A DNA stretch of 64,000 nucleotides from DATJGF01 sp035495315 (GTDB taxonomy: Bacteria; Verrucomicrobiota; Verrucomicrobiia; Limisphaerales; UBA8199): NCBI GenBank assembly GCA_035495315.1, contig DATJGF010000119.1, positions 1 through 64,000 on the forward strand, in the 5' to 3' direction. The position numbers were made by a program, and so were the translations under genes. The notes under the pieces were generated by a model. It was given only the letters and a program-made list of their open reading frames with translations, did no database searches and had not been told where the DNA came from. This document shows positions 8,646-17,715 of this stretch, one piece after another (the first letter of the stretch is position 1; each line of letters begins with the position of its first letter).

Positions 8646-10346
8646 TTGCTGGTCGCGGCCGTGGCGGTTGCAGGCGGCAAAGCCGGCGGAGCTCCCGGTA
8701 ATGAGTACGCGCCCCGGCCGAAAGGAACGGTCACGTTCAGCAAAGACATCGCACCGATTGTGTTCAACAATTGTTCGGGTTGTCATCGTCCCGGTGAGTC
8801 TGCGCCATTCAATCTGCTGAACTATGAGGACGTGCGGAAACGCGCGAAGCAAATTGTGGAGGTGACCCAGCGGCGCTACATGCCGCCCTGGCTGCCGGAC
8901 CCGGCGATGGTTCATTTTGTCGGCGAACGACGCCTGAGCAACGACCAGTTAGGACTGATCAAACAATGGGTCGAGGAAGGAGCGGTGGCGGGCGACCCGG
9001 GGAAATTACCGCCGCTGCCGAAATGGAATGATCGCTGGCGTTTAGGTGAGCCCGATCTGGTGGTGAAACCCGCCGCCGCATTTTCATTAACGGCGGAGGG
9101 GCGCGATGTTTATCGCAACCTCGTCGTGGCTATTCCGATTCCGGCGCGTCGTTACGTGAGAGGGATCGAGTTCCGGGCGAACAGTCGCGCCGTACACCAC
9201 GCGTTTTTGCGATTCGACAAAACCGGCCAATCGCGCGCGCTGGATGGACAGGACGGCCAGCCGGGTTTTTACGGCCTGCACACCCCAAAGTCGGCGGACA
9301 GCCCAATCACGTTCGCAAGCTGGCAGCCAGGCAAGACGCCGCGCTTTTACAGTCCTGACCTGGCCTGGCCCATTGAAACCAATACCGATCTCGTTCTGCA
9401 GCTTCATCTACAGCACATTGGCAAAGTGGAAAGCGTGGCACCGGAAGTGGGGTTTTACTTCACAGACAAACCGGGCACAGCGATCGCGTCGAAGTTACCG
9501 CTTGATTCGTACACGCTGGAAATTCCGGCTGGTGCGACGAATTACGTTGCGACCGATTCCTTCGTGCTGCCCGTCGATCTTGAGGTGCGCGGTATTCTCC
9601 CGCACGCGCACTATCTTTGCCGGAGCATGAGAGGTTATGCCGACCTGCCGGACGGTACGCGGCGGTGGCTGATGGCGATTCGCGACTGGGATTTCAATTG
9701 GCAGGGTGACTACCAGTTTGGGGAACCGATTCGTTTACCGCGCGGCACGAAGCTGGTGATGGAATACAGCTACGATAATTCGGCGAACAATCCGCGCAAT
9801 CCAAACAACCCGCCGCAACTGGTACGTTACGGAATGAGCTCCAGCGATGAGATGGCGGAGCTATGGCTGCAGGTCGTAATGAAAAGCCGCGAAGATCAGG
9901 ACGCGTTGAGCCGCGCGCTCGAGCCGCGCCTTTTGCGCGACCAAATCCTCATGGGTGAAATGCTGCTACGCAAGAACCCCCGCGATGCCAGGGCGCACAC
10001 GGACATCGGCGTGGCGTTAATGCTGTCCGGGCGTGGGGCCGAGGCGTTCGAACAATTGCGGGCTGCAATCGAGATTGATCCCAATAACGACGAAGCGCAC
10101 TACTATAATGGCCTGTTGTATCGGCTGAACAAAAAGTTGGACCTCGCGCGGAAGGAGTTTGAAGCAGCCCTTCGGATTAATCCCAAGCATGCGCGGGCGC
10201 ACGGGAACCTCGGCATGGTGCTAGCCGAGCAAGGAAATCTGACGGCGGCGGCGGAACAGTTTGAGTTGATGTTACAGTTGAGTCCTGACGATGAAATCGC
10301 GCGCGAGATGTTGACGCGCATTCGGCAAGCCAGCAAGGGGCAGTAG
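8646..10346 (+). CDS. Cytochrome c / copper type II monooxygenase-like protein with C-terminal TPRs
   Basis: After a short hydrophobic N-terminus comes a cytochrome c-like haem site NNCSGCHRPG (CxxCH at 43-47 of this frame). A domain resembling copper type II, ascorbate-dependent monooxygenases follows (HAHYLCRSMRGY, GTKLVMEYSYDNSANNP). Residues about 440-560 form TPRs (ARAHTDIGVALMLSGRGAEA, AHYYNGLLYRLNKKLDLARK). The start is doubtful: TTG at 8646 is the only usual start codon in the right place. The frame is open back to a stop at 8559-8561 with no ATG or GTG, so CTG initiation or a sequence error is possible. It probably acts in the periplasm in oxidation of an unknown substrate, perhaps with the redoxin at 1902. 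Confidence 0.82.
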   Translation: MLVAAVAVAGGKAGGAPGNEYAPRPKGTVTFSKDIAPIVFNNCSGCHRPGESAPFNLLNYEDVRKRAKQIVEVTQRRYMPPWLPDPAMVHFVGERRLSNDQLGLIKQWVEEGAVAGDPGKLPPLPKWNDRWRLGEPDLVVKPAAAFSLTAEGRDVYRNLVVAIPIPARRYVRGIEFRANSRAVHHAFLRFDKTGQSRALDGQDGQPGFYGLHTPKSADSPITFASWQPGKTPRFYSPDLAWPIETNTDLVLQLHLQHIGKVESVAPEVGFYFTDKPGTAIASKLPLDSYTLEIPAGATNYVATDSFVLPVDLEVRGILPHAHYLCRSMRGYADLPDGTRRWLMAIRDWDFNWQGDYQFGEPIRLPRGTKLVMEYSYDNSANNPRNPNNPPQLVRYGMSSSDEMAELWLQVVMKSREDQDALSRALEPRLLRDQILMGEMLLRKNPRDARAHTDIGVALMLSGRGAEAFEQLRAAIEIDPNNDEAHYYNGLLYRLNKKLDLARKEFEAALRINPKHARAHGNLGMVLAEQGNLTAAAEQFELMLQLSPDDEIAREMLTRIRQASKGQ

Positions 10347-10404
10347 TTGCTTGTCAGTAGTCAGTTGTGGGTGGTGGCGGCAATCAGGCTGGCGGTCCGA
10401 GGCC

Positions 10405-10422
10405 ATGGGCTGCTCAGCCCAT
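10405..10422. repeat. Small hairpin between genes
   Basis: ATGGGCT (10405-10411), loop GCTC, AGCCCAT (10416-10422). It lies between the monooxygenase-like gene and the ferritin-like gene. No T-run follows, so it may be one more palindromic repeat rather than a terminator. Confidence 0.5.
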
Positions 10423-10492
10423 TGTTTCAGCCGATTCAGGAGAGTAGGCTGACTTCTCAAGGTTAAATCAACAATCAACGCAACAAAACACT

Positions 10493-11005
10493 ATGAACAC
10501 ACTACGTGAAACATTCCTGGAAGAATTGGCGGATATTTACGACGCGGAAAAGCAATTGATAAAGGCGCTGCCGAAGATGGTCAAAGCGGCGGAAAATGAC
10601 CAGCTGCGTGAGGGGTTTGAGGAACATCTGCAGCAAACCGAGGAGCATGTCCGTCGCGTCGAGCAGGTCTTCGAGCGCTTCGGGGAGAAGGCCAAGGCCA
10701 AAAGATGCAAGGCCATGGTGGGTCTGCTGGAAGAGGGTCAGGAACTCATCAGGGAAAAAGCCGGTGATGCGGCCCTGATTTGCGCCGCCCAAAAGGTCGA
10801 GCATTATGAGATTGCGGCCTATGGTTCACTTAAGTCCTGGGCGGAATTTCTCGATGAAAATGAAGCCGCCGAGCTGCTTGACGAAACGCTCGAAGAAGAA
10901 AAGGAGACCGACCAAAAGCTGACCGAAGTGGCCGAGGATGTGGTCAACGAAGCGGGAAATCAGGAGGAAGGGCAAGAGGAAAATCAAAAGCGAAAAGCTG
11001 CTTAA
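10493..11005 (+). CDS. YciE/YciF-type ferritin-like protein (DUF892)
   Basis: The protein has 170 residues, the normal size for this family. The opening LRETFLEELADIYDAEKQLI is characteristic. The helices carry regularly spaced Glu and His residues, including EEHLQQTEEH and KVEHYEIAAYGSL, as expected for a four-helix ferritin-like bundle that may bind two metal ions. Family members are stress-induced proteins of uncertain function. A charged tail rich in Glu, Gln and Lys ends the protein. It stands alone, and no Shine-Dalgarno sequence is visible before the ATG. Confidence 0.92.
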   Translation: MNTLRETFLEELADIYDAEKQLIKALPKMVKAAENDQLREGFEEHLQQTEEHVRRVEQVFERFGEKAKAKRCKAMVGLLEEGQELIREKAGDAALICAAQKVEHYEIAAYGSLKSWAEFLDENEAAELLDETLEEEKETDQKLTEVAEDVVNEAGNQEEGQEENQKRKAA

Positions 11006-11132
11006 CGCCACACAGGCGAATTTTCTGCTGAGTCGGTTTTAAAGCGACGACCTAGTCGTCACACCGTCCGGCTTGATGAAGGCCTCGCGGAGTTCGGCCT
11101 TCGACAAGGTCGTGCTTTTGCGGGGCACACCT

Positions 11133-12233
11133 TTATTGGTTCAGCATCTCAGCGCGCTGACGGCCGGGGACGCGGCCGGTCTGTTCGAGCTCCAGGAGCA
11201 AGCGTTTGCGCCAGAGGCCACCTCCATAACCGGTTAGAGTTCCATCTTTGCCGATCACGCGGTGGCAGGGGATAAGGATAGCGACGTAATTCATGCCATT
11301 AGCGCGAGCGACCGCCCGTTGGGCGGTAGGTTGACCGATGCGACGAGCCAACTCGTCATAGGAAATGGTCTGGCCGCAAGGGATGCGCTGCAATTCGAGC
11401 CACACTTTCTCCTGGAACGATGTGCCGCGAGACGCCAATGGCAAAGAGAATTCTCGCCGCTCGCCCTCGAAGTATTCATTTAATTCGGTTCGCAAGCGCT
11501 CCAGCAGGGGATGTTGGCCGGGGACGATGCCGCAGCCGAAGCGTCGGCGCATCGATCGGAAGTTGTGTTCGAGCATACGTCGGTCCGTATATTCGAGGAA
11601 GCTGATGCCGGAATCGACGGCGCCGGCGAGCATCGGCCCGAGGGGCGTCTCCAGCATAGTAATTACAATGCGGTGCCCGTTTTGCCGGCTCCGGCCTGGA
11701 GCCTCGCCGAACACGCGACCGAAGGCTTCGCGGAACCCGCTATGCGATTGGAACCCGCTGTCAAAAATCGCGTCATCGAGCGGAGCGCCATCGCGAATGC
11801 GCATGAAGGCCCCGGCCAGGCGATTGCCTCGACACCAGGCGGCAAAGCTCATGCCGTAATGTTGTTGAAACCAGCGTCTGGCGCGTTCCGGTGTGATTCC
11901 CAAGGCTCGCAAATCGGCAGCCTTGTAGCGAGCATCGGGTTCCGCCTCGACACGAGTGATTAGCTGACGAGCCCAATCCGGCGGTTTTCCATTCGCTTCC
12001 AATGGATGGCAGCGTTTGCAGGCGCGGTACCCGGCAAATAAGCATTCTTTCACTGAGGAAAAAAACTCCACGTTTTCGCGGTTTGGTCGCGAAGGACAGG
12101 ACGGTCGGCAAAAGATCCCGGTGGTTTTCACGGCAACATAAAAAACGCCGTCATAACTGGCGTCTTTGCTGGCGAAGGCCGCCTCCATTTCCTCATGCGA
12201 GGGGAAAAGTGTTCCTAAATCATTCATCTTCAT
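11133..12233 (-). CDS. ada: Ada: bifunctional transcriptional activator / O6-alkylguanine-DNA alkyltransferase
   Basis: All three parts of Ada are present in 366 residues. The N-terminal zinc module carries four Cys (FCRPSC, Cys42 and Cys46; ACKRCHP, Cys72 and Cys75), which accept methyl from phosphotriesters. A middle AraC-type helix-turn-helix follows (about 90-185: GITPERARRWFQQHYGMSF, GFQSHSGFREAFGRVFG). The C-terminal methyltransferase has the active site IPCHRV (Cys323) and the FQEKVWLELQRIPCGQTISY segment. It repairs alkylated DNA and activates its own regulon. The gene is monocistronic here, with no alkA or alkB next to it. Confidence 0.97.
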   Translation of the reverse strand: MKMNDLGTLFPSHEEMEAAFASKDASYDGVFYVAVKTTGIFCRPSCPSRPNRENVEFFSSVKECLFAGYRACKRCHPLEANGKPPDWARQLITRVEAEPDARYKAADLRALGITPERARRWFQQHYGMSFAAWCRGNRLAGAFMRIRDGAPLDDAIFDSGFQSHSGFREAFGRVFGEAPGRSRQNGHRIVITMLETPLGPMLAGAVDSGISFLEYTDRRMLEHNFRSMRRRFGCGIVPGQHPLLERLRTELNEYFEGERREFSLPLASRGTSFQEKVWLELQRIPCGQTISYDELARRIGQPTAQRAVARANGMNYVAILIPCHRVIGKDGTLTGYGGGLWRKRLLLELEQTGRVPGRQRAEMLNQ

Positions 12234-12324
12234 GTACGAAATTTAACATAGGGGTCCACCGAAAAAGCGACGTTGTCTTCGCGACGCACTGGTCGTGAGT
12301 AAATACTATAGGTGGGCGGTGTCG

Positions 12325-12415
12325 TCAAAATCCGAAGGTCGAAAAGCAGTTGCAATAACTTTGGTATTGGGCGCTCGGATTTCGGGTTTCGGTATTCGTT
12401 CCTCAGCTGCCCTTT
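12325..12415. repeat. Inverted heptamer-type repeat in an intergenic gap
   Basis: A left part reads AAATCCG, AAGGTCG, AAAAGCA. A right part, in opposite sense, reads CTCGGAT, TTCGGGT, TTCGGTA, TTCGTTC with 7-nt spacing. The two halves are roughly complementary in style, around an unrelated centre. The element lies between ada and the convergent end of the next gene. Confidence 0.5.
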
Positions 12416-12424
12416 GCACGGTGG

Positions 12425-13669
12425 TTACTCCTTCTTATTGAGGTCGACACAAATGAGTTGGTCTTTGCTGCGGGCGTAAAAGAATCCATCGGCGAGCGCC
12501 GGGAAGGCGCGGACCTGTGAATGGAGGATTTGGGCATGGTTGGTTGGGCGAAAACCCTCGGGCAAGGCTGGTGCCTCAACAAGTTCGCCGCTTTCCTTGA
12601 GAATCAAGAGGCGGTTACCGGCGAGCGTAAGGGTTGCGGCGCCAATCCCGTCCGTTTCCCAGACCAGCTTTCGTGATTTTATGTCGACACATCGCAATTT
12701 CGGACCTGGGTTATAACCCGGGTCGGTGCGTCCATGGATTCCATAAAGAAAGCCGTCCTTCTCGATGCAGGTGGCATAATGATTCGAAAGCAAATCATCG
12801 CCCGACCAGATTTTCTCAAGCTCCTGATCATGGATGCGCAGGAGCAAGGCCCCGGTTCCATAGCAGGCGGAGATAAACACGGTATCTCCCAAAACCAAAG
12901 GGGTGGCTGCATTGACCGACGTGCGATTTCGGGAGTGCCACGGGTATTGAAAGCAGATTCGGCCATTGAGGGGGTCGGCAGCGATAAATCCGTTGCGTGT
13001 TAAAAATAACACCAAACGCTGCCCGCCAATAGTTGCGGCGATTGGGGAAGAATAGCTGGCCTCATCATCCGAAGTCTTCCAGAGGAGCTTGCCGGTGGCG
13101 GCATCAAGTGCGACGATGCCGGCTCCCTTCGCGCCTCCGATGTTCAACAGCACCGTGTTGCCTTCGACCAAGGGTGAGCAGGCCATGCCGAAAAAGCCAT
13201 TCTCGGCTTGAAACTCGGTTTTCAGATCAATGCCCCAAAGTTTTTTTCCGCTAGTAAGATCCAGACAATGCAACATTCCCTGGGCACCAAAGGTGTAGAG
13301 ACGGTTTCCAGAGACGCAGGGTGTGGCTCGAGGGCCGTCGTCAAATCCAAAGTCGTCCTGGTAAGTCGTTGGATAAGCGAACTTCCAGATGGATTTACTC
13401 GTGTGCGCGTCCAGGCAATCAATTGTTTCTTCATCGCCCAGCCGGTGAAACAGTATCAGCTTGTGGTCCGCGACCACCGGGCCGCTGAAGCCATGGCCGA
13501 TAGCTTTTTGCCATGTGACCGGCGGGCCCGAGCTGGGCCAATGCTCGAGCAAGCCGGGTCCGTCGTAGACACCATTGCGGGTTGGGCCCAGGAATTGAGG
13601 CCAGTCACTCGCGTCGAGAGCACTCTGAAAGCACAAAGTAACAAGCAAGAGAACCAGCAGGGCGTGCAT
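12425..13669 (-). CDS. Secreted PQQ-type beta-propeller (outer membrane assembly BamB-like)
   Basis: From an ATG at 13669 the protein has 414 residues and a clear signal peptide (MHALLVLLLVTLCFQSALDA). The propeller starts with DWPQFLGPTRNGV, a very common opening in this family. Blades follow with tryptophan-docking repeats, such as LDAHTSKSIWKFAYP, LDLTSGKKLWGIDL, LDAATGKLLWKTSDD and CVDIKSRKLVWETDG. Such proteins look like quinoprotein dehydrogenases, but no quinone or calcium site can be named with confidence. They are often exported proteins of unknown role. A longer frame reaches 13720, but the extra 17 residues would precede the signal peptide. Confidence 0.85.
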   Translation of the reverse strand: MHALLVLLLVTLCFQSALDASDWPQFLGPTRNGVYDGPGLLEHWPSSGPPVTWQKAIGHGFSGPVVADHKLILFHRLGDEETIDCLDAHTSKSIWKFAYPTTYQDDFGFDDGPRATPCVSGNRLYTFGAQGMLHCLDLTSGKKLWGIDLKTEFQAENGFFGMACSPLVEGNTVLLNIGGAKGAGIVALDAATGKLLWKTSDDEASYSSPIAATIGGQRLVLFLTRNGFIAADPLNGRICFQYPWHSRNRTSVNAATPLVLGDTVFISACYGTGALLLRIHDQELEKIWSGDDLLSNHYATCIEKDGFLYGIHGRTDPGYNPGPKLRCVDIKSRKLVWETDGIGAATLTLAGNRLLILKESGELVEAPALPEGFRPTNHAQILHSQVRAFPALADGFFYARSKDQLICVDLNKKE

Positions 13670-13767
13670 ATGCCATTTTAGGTCGAGCTGCTTGGCAACA
13701 GCAACTCTGGAGTCATGCAATCAGCTCTTGTCTTGAGAATGGGTGATAATCCAGCAAGGATCGTTTG

Positions 13768-14994
13768 ATGAACTTCTCCGTGTGCTGCTCGCGAAGGCTC
13801 GCATGCACATTCCTTTCGGCCCAGATAATTCATGCGACGCCTGCTCTCCAGGCAGGGCAACGCAGCGCAGAAGTGCCGAATCGCGTCCCTGGAGTCATTA
13901 TCGATCACAGCGCGGCTTTTTCTGGCATCTTTATTGGATCGCCAAGCCTCGCGGTACTCAGTAATGGCGATCTCATCGCTTCCCATGATGAATTTGGTCC
14001 GCTGAGCAGTGAAGCCAGGTCCGGTATAACGCATGTGTTTGGTTCGACAGATGCCGGGTCAACCTGGAGGAAGGTGTCGACTGTGCGCGGGCAGTATTGG
14101 TCGACGCTTTTTGTGCACCGCGGCGCGCTGTATCTCCTCGGAACCGACAGGCATCTTGGTAACGTTGTAATTCGTCGTTCCAGTGACGGCGGTCTGTCCT
14201 GGACCTCACCCATGACCTCGGCCGTGGGACTTCTGAGTTCGACCGCTGGATACCATTGTGCGCCCGTGCCGGTGCTTGAATACGGGGGTCGGCTCTGGCG
14301 GGCCTTCGAGCGACGCGATACACAGCAGGGCTCGGGTGGGTCTCTGTGTGCCGGCATGCTCTCAGCTCCTGCTGAGTCTGACTTGCTCAACGCGACGAAT
14401 TGGACCGCAACTAATTTTCTGCCGGGAAAAACCAATTGGTTGAGTGGCACCTTTGGCGGTTGGCTGGAAGGCAATGCGGTGGTGACTGGCGACGGAGAGC
14501 TGTTGGATATCCTGCGAGTTGACACCTCGGGCCTGCCCGAAAAAGCCGCCCTGGTGCATGTGACGGCGAACGTTGGCGTTTTCTCTTTTGACCCGAGCAC
14601 CGGATTTATTGATTTCCCGGGCGGTGCAAAGAAATTCACGATTCGCTACGATTCTGTCAGCCAGCGGTTTTGGTCAGTAGCCAGCATCGTCGCGGAACCG
14701 TCACAAGCGTCCAAGCCACCTTCCAGTATCCGCAACACACTGGCTCTGACCTGTTCATCCGATTTAACCAAGTGGGCTGTGTGTTGCGTTCTGCTGGGGC
14801 ATCCGGACGCTGACAAACATGGGTTTCAGTATGTTGATTGGTTGTTCCAAGGCGAGGACATCATCGCCGTATGCCGCACGGCCTATGACGATGAGGGCAG
14901 CGGCGCACATTCCTATCACGACGCAAACTTTCTCACGTTCCATAGGTGGCGCAACTTCCGAAAACTGACGTCAAACCGGACCGGGGGGATTTGA
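13768..14994 (+). CDS. Exo-alpha-sialidase family protein (secreted, BNR repeats)
   Basis: The protein has 408 residues. ATG at 13768 is preceded by AAGGA at good spacing. A short signal-like N-terminus ends near TPALQA. The body has sialidase-fold Asp-box motifs (FGSTDAGSTWRKVS, RRSSDGGLSWTSP) and a propeller pattern with repeated tests of display and cost (GGRLWRAFERRD, FNLTRHRWRNFRK-like end). Many environmental members of this family are not true neuraminidases, so the substrate is unknown. It is followed at 93 bases by the pseudopilin gene on the same strand. Confidence 0.75.
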   Translation: MNFSVCCSRRLACTFLSAQIIHATPALQAGQRSAEVPNRVPGVIIDHSAAFSGIFIGSPSLAVLSNGDLIASHDEFGPLSSEARSGITHVFGSTDAGSTWRKVSTVRGQYWSTLFVHRGALYLLGTDRHLGNVVIRRSSDGGLSWTSPMTSAVGLLSSTAGYHCAPVPVLEYGGRLWRAFERRDTQQGSGGSLCAGMLSAPAESDLLNATNWTATNFLPGKTNWLSGTFGGWLEGNAVVTGDGELLDILRVDTSGLPEKAALVHVTANVGVFSFDPSTGFIDFPGGAKKFTIRYDSVSQRFWSVASIVAEPSQASKPPSSIRNTLALTCSSDLTKWAVCCVLLGHPDADKHGFQYVDWLFQGEDIIAVCRTAYDDEGSGAHSYHDANFLTFHRWRNFRKLTSNRTGGI

Positions 14995-15087
14995 GACGGC
15001 CTCAAAAGCGGGATATTCGAGCTTGCCATCCCGGCGGTCTATGGTTTATTAAAAAGAAGCCCGCAACGCACATGGACTTCACGCGCC

Positions 15088-15843
15088 ATGAAAAACAACA
15101 ACCTCCCTCGATCAACTTCAAAGGCCAGCCTCTTGGCTGGGTTCACGCTCATTGAGCTCCTCGTGGTAATCGCGATCATCGCGATTCTCGCGGCGATGCT
15201 GTTGCCCTCATTGGCTAAGGCCAAAGACAAGGCGGTTCGCAGCCAGTGTCAGAACAACATGAAGCAGATCACCCTGGCTTCACACATGTACTCGGCCGAT
15301 TTCAAAGAGATACTGGCCGAGCCAAATTGGAATTCGCCCTGGCTGCGCCCGGGTTGGCTCTACGATGCATCGAAAGGCTCGGTGCCGGACCCATTCCAAC
15401 CGCCTTACAACACCGATATACAAAGCCCGTATCGCACCGGTCTCCTATTCGATTACATCAAAAACTACGCCGTCTATCGCTGTCCGATGGACCGCACCAA
15501 CGCGCCGCAATGGAGACTGCGCGGGCAAAAACTCTCAAGCTACCTCGTCAATGGATCTATTTGCGGGTTTGGCAAAATCTCGCCCAATTCTTATAAAACT
15601 TCAGACTTCCGGCAGGATTGCATTATTTTCTGGCAAGCCCTGGAAACCAACCCCGGCGATTTCAACGATGGCTCCAGCAGCCCGGACGAAGGGATTACCA
15701 AACTGCACTCGTTCGGTACGACGGTAGGGGTGATCGATGGACATGTGGAATACTTAAAGACCGTAAAGTTTTATGAGGAAGTGGCTCTCACGTTCAAGAA
15801 CCGGCTTTGGTGCAGTCCGGCCACAGCGAATGGTCGGCCTTGA
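15088..15843 (+). CDS. Type II secretion pseudopilin-like protein (PVC type)
   Basis: The protein has 251 residues. The prepilin signal is textbook: a basic leader, cleavage after Gly18, then FTLIELLVVIAIIAILAAML with Glu at position +5 and the start LLPSLAKAKDKA that is typical of PVC bacteria. The C-terminal motif GVIDGHVEYLK matches the H-x-DG tail seen in this expanded family. Verrucomicrobial genomes carry many such paralogues, thought to be exported surface or pseudopilus subunits. Its partner in the window is the following lipoprotein gene, 17 bases downstream. Confidence 0.93.
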   Translation: MKNNNLPRSTSKASLLAGFTLIELLVVIAIIAILAAMLLPSLAKAKDKAVRSQCQNNMKQITLASHMYSADFKEILAEPNWNSPWLRPGWLYDASKGSVPDPFQPPYNTDIQSPYRTGLLFDYIKNYAVYRCPMDRTNAPQWRLRGQKLSSYLVNGSICGFGKISPNSYKTSDFRQDCIIFWQALETNPGDFNDGSSSPDEGITKLHSFGTTVGVIDGHVEYLKTVKFYEEVALTFKNRLWCSPATANGRP

Positions 15844-15860
15844 GCCTGGCCGAAATTGAA

Positions 15861-16322
15861 ATGAGCCATATACTTGCAGTTTGGGTGGTCCTCGCAGCGG
15901 GATTATTTCCCTTCGCCGGCTGCAGCCGTAAGACGGATGCAAAAACAGAGCTTGAAAAAGCCGTAACGACACTTTCGCAGGCAGAACAGCCAGCCCCAGC
16001 GGCACCTGAACCAGCAGCAGCGTCTGCTGCTGGCATCCCTGAATCCCCCGGGACGACCGAGGTTTCGGCTGTTCCCGCGCCGCCGCCGGCGCAACAGATG
16101 CGACAGGCGCTAATTGCGTACAAAGCGGGCGATATGGAGGATGCGGTGACACGCCTGCAAAAGCTTCGAATGACTGTCGCCTTGACACCGCAACAACGAA
16201 TGGCGATCCAGGATAGTATCGCGGCCGTGATGACAGAAATTTACGGTCTCGCGGAAAGAGGCGATGCTCGAGCCATCGCGGCCGTCAAGCAGTACGAGGA
16301 AATGCAGACCTCGCGGCATTAA
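15861..16322 (+). CDS. Lipoprotein with Pro/Ala linker and helical C-terminus
   Basis: ATG at 15861 gives 153 residues with a lipoprotein signal (MSHILAVWVVLAAGLFPFAGC, lipobox FAGC, shown to 21 residues only in part here). A Pro/Ala-rich linker (about 45-85) follows, then a helical end (QQMRQALIAYKAGDMEDA, ALTPQQRMAIQDSI). Translation probably depends on the pseudopilin gene just upstream. No catalytic motif is present and I do not recognise a named family. A role in assembling or holding the pseudopilin is a guess from position alone. A longer frame begins at 15807, but it would bury the signal peptide. Confidence 0.7.
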   Translation: MSHILAVWVVLAAGLFPFAGCSRKTDAKTELEKAVTTLSQAEQPAPAAPEPAAASAAGIPESPGTTEVSAVPAPPPAQQMRQALIAYKAGDMEDAVTRLQKLRMTVALTPQQRMAIQDSIAAVMTEIYGLAERGDARAIAAVKQYEEMQTSRH

Positions 16323-16358
16323 CCGGAAGACTGAAAAGGAGCTGGAAAGCAACTCTAC

Positions 16359-16568
16359 TTAAGCGGGCACGCCTGGGTTGTCGCTCCGGGAGATTCGCTC
16401 AGCACTAGTTACCAGCAAAGCCGATAGGAAATGCACTGGGCCGTCAGGTTCTTCAATGGTGATTCGGGGCACGTCGGTTGCCGCAGCCAGGACATAGTCA
16501 GGATGATCAATCCGATAGTCGCGTCTATCAGCCGTTCGGATGATGAAAGGATGAAAACGGAAAGGCAT
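16359..16568 (-). CDS. Small conserved hypothetical protein
   Basis: The frame encodes 69 residues: MPFRFHPFIIRTADRRDYRI, DHPDYVLAAATDVPRITI, and an end SALLVTSAERI. It resembles a small family I recall from Planctomycetes and Verrucomicrobia in which PF-x-I-x-x-x-DGR is followed by a HPDYV/HPDFV motif and a final hydrophobic -LVTSxE strand. Function is unknown in that family. The overlapping minus-strand frame to 16621 lacks these motifs. No ribosome-binding site is visible. The 137 bases between it and the next gene are AT-rich with nothing further recognised. Confidence 0.55.
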   Translation of the reverse strand: MPFRFHPFIIRTADRRDYRIDHPDYVLAAATDVPRITIEEPDGPVHFLSALLVTSAERISRSDNPGVPA

Positions 16569-16705
16569 GGAGCAATTGCCTGATTCATGCCTTCATAGTT
16601 CAGAACACTTCCTACCCACAAATAAGACTACATCATATTTCAACATTCTCAGATTCAATTATTTTCTGGTCAACTTTGGGAAACAAATTGTAACCTTGAT
16701 GCCTT

Positions 16706-17587
16706 ATGAAGGAATCATTATCGCGTCGAGCGTTTCTCGGATCTGTAACCACGCTCGCCTGTGCGACCAGCCTCCCTTTTTGGCGAGCGGCTCCGGCGGT
16801 CGAGGTTCCAAGTGCCGTCGGTTTGCCGTTTCCGATGATCGATTTTCACGTGCATCTCGACAATAGCACGTTGGAAAAAGTACTCGCGCTGGCGTCCGAA
16901 CGAGGGGTCAAGTTTGGGATTGTCGAACATGCCGGCACAAAAGAGAACCAATATCCGGCTCTGCTGAGCACCGACGATGAATTGGCAACTTATGTGAAGG
17001 GGCTGGAAGGCAAACCGGTTTACAAAGGGATACAGGCGGAATGGACCGACTGGATGAGCTGTTTTTCGGTTAAAGGGCTGGCGCAACTCGACTATGTATT
17101 GACCGATGCGATGACCTTTCCCGGCAAAGATGGCCAACGAGTCAAATTGTGGGAGAAAGACTCAGAGGCCAGAGTGGACATGTCGGACGCGCAGAAATGG
17201 ATGGATCGTTTCGTCGACTGGCACCTCGAGATTCTTAGCAAAGAGCCGATTGATATTCTGGCGAATGTGTCGTGGCTGCCCGAGCCACTCGCGCGCGACT
17301 ACGATGCCTTATGGACACCGGAACGGGTCAAGAAAGTGACCGATGCGGCGGTGGAACACCATGTCGCACTGGAAATCAGTTCGAGCTACAAGCTGCCGAA
17401 GCTTTCGTTTTTGAAAATCGCCAAAGCCGCTGGCGCCACCTTCAGCTTCGGGTCGAATGGCCGGTATCCCAATATGGGCAAGCTGGACTATTCAATACAG
17501 ATGGCGCGGGCTTTGGAACTGAATAAGGAAGACATGTTTACTCCGGCGCCAGAGGGTCAGAAAGCGGTCCAACGGCGGAGATTGTAG
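16706..17587 (+). CDS. Tat-exported PHP/amidohydrolase-type metal-dependent hydrolase
   Basis: The protein has 293 residues. A twin-arginine signal (SRRAFLGS followed by a hydrophobic stretch) shows export in a folded state. MIDFHVHLDNS carries a His-x-His metal site (Asp46, His48, His50), as in PHP and amidohydrolase folds. Further likely ligands include FGIVEHAGT and the late SFGSNGRYPNMG segment, where PHP enzymes place metal ligands. The substrate is unknown. The gene is single, with convergent and divergent neighbours. Confidence 0.8.
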   Translation: MKESLSRRAFLGSVTTLACATSLPFWRAAPAVEVPSAVGLPFPMIDFHVHLDNSTLEKVLALASERGVKFGIVEHAGTKENQYPALLSTDDELATYVKGLEGKPVYKGIQAEWTDWMSCFSVKGLAQLDYVLTDAMTFPGKDGQRVKLWEKDSEARVDMSDAQKWMDRFVDWHLEILSKEPIDILANVSWLPEPLARDYDALWTPERVKKVTDAAVEHHVALEISSSYKLPKLSFLKIAKAAGATFSFGSNGRYPNMGKLDYSIQMARALELNKEDMFTPAPEGQKAVQRRRL

Positions 17588-17715
17588 CGGTGAGCGGGCT
17601 CGTTGCCGCCGGCGGAGCTTGAGGATCGGGAGGGAAGTTGGCCTCAGTTTACGTCCAACATGTCTGATTTTTCGAGGACGAGGACGATACGGCCTCAAGG
17701 GTTGAGCCGGAGGGC

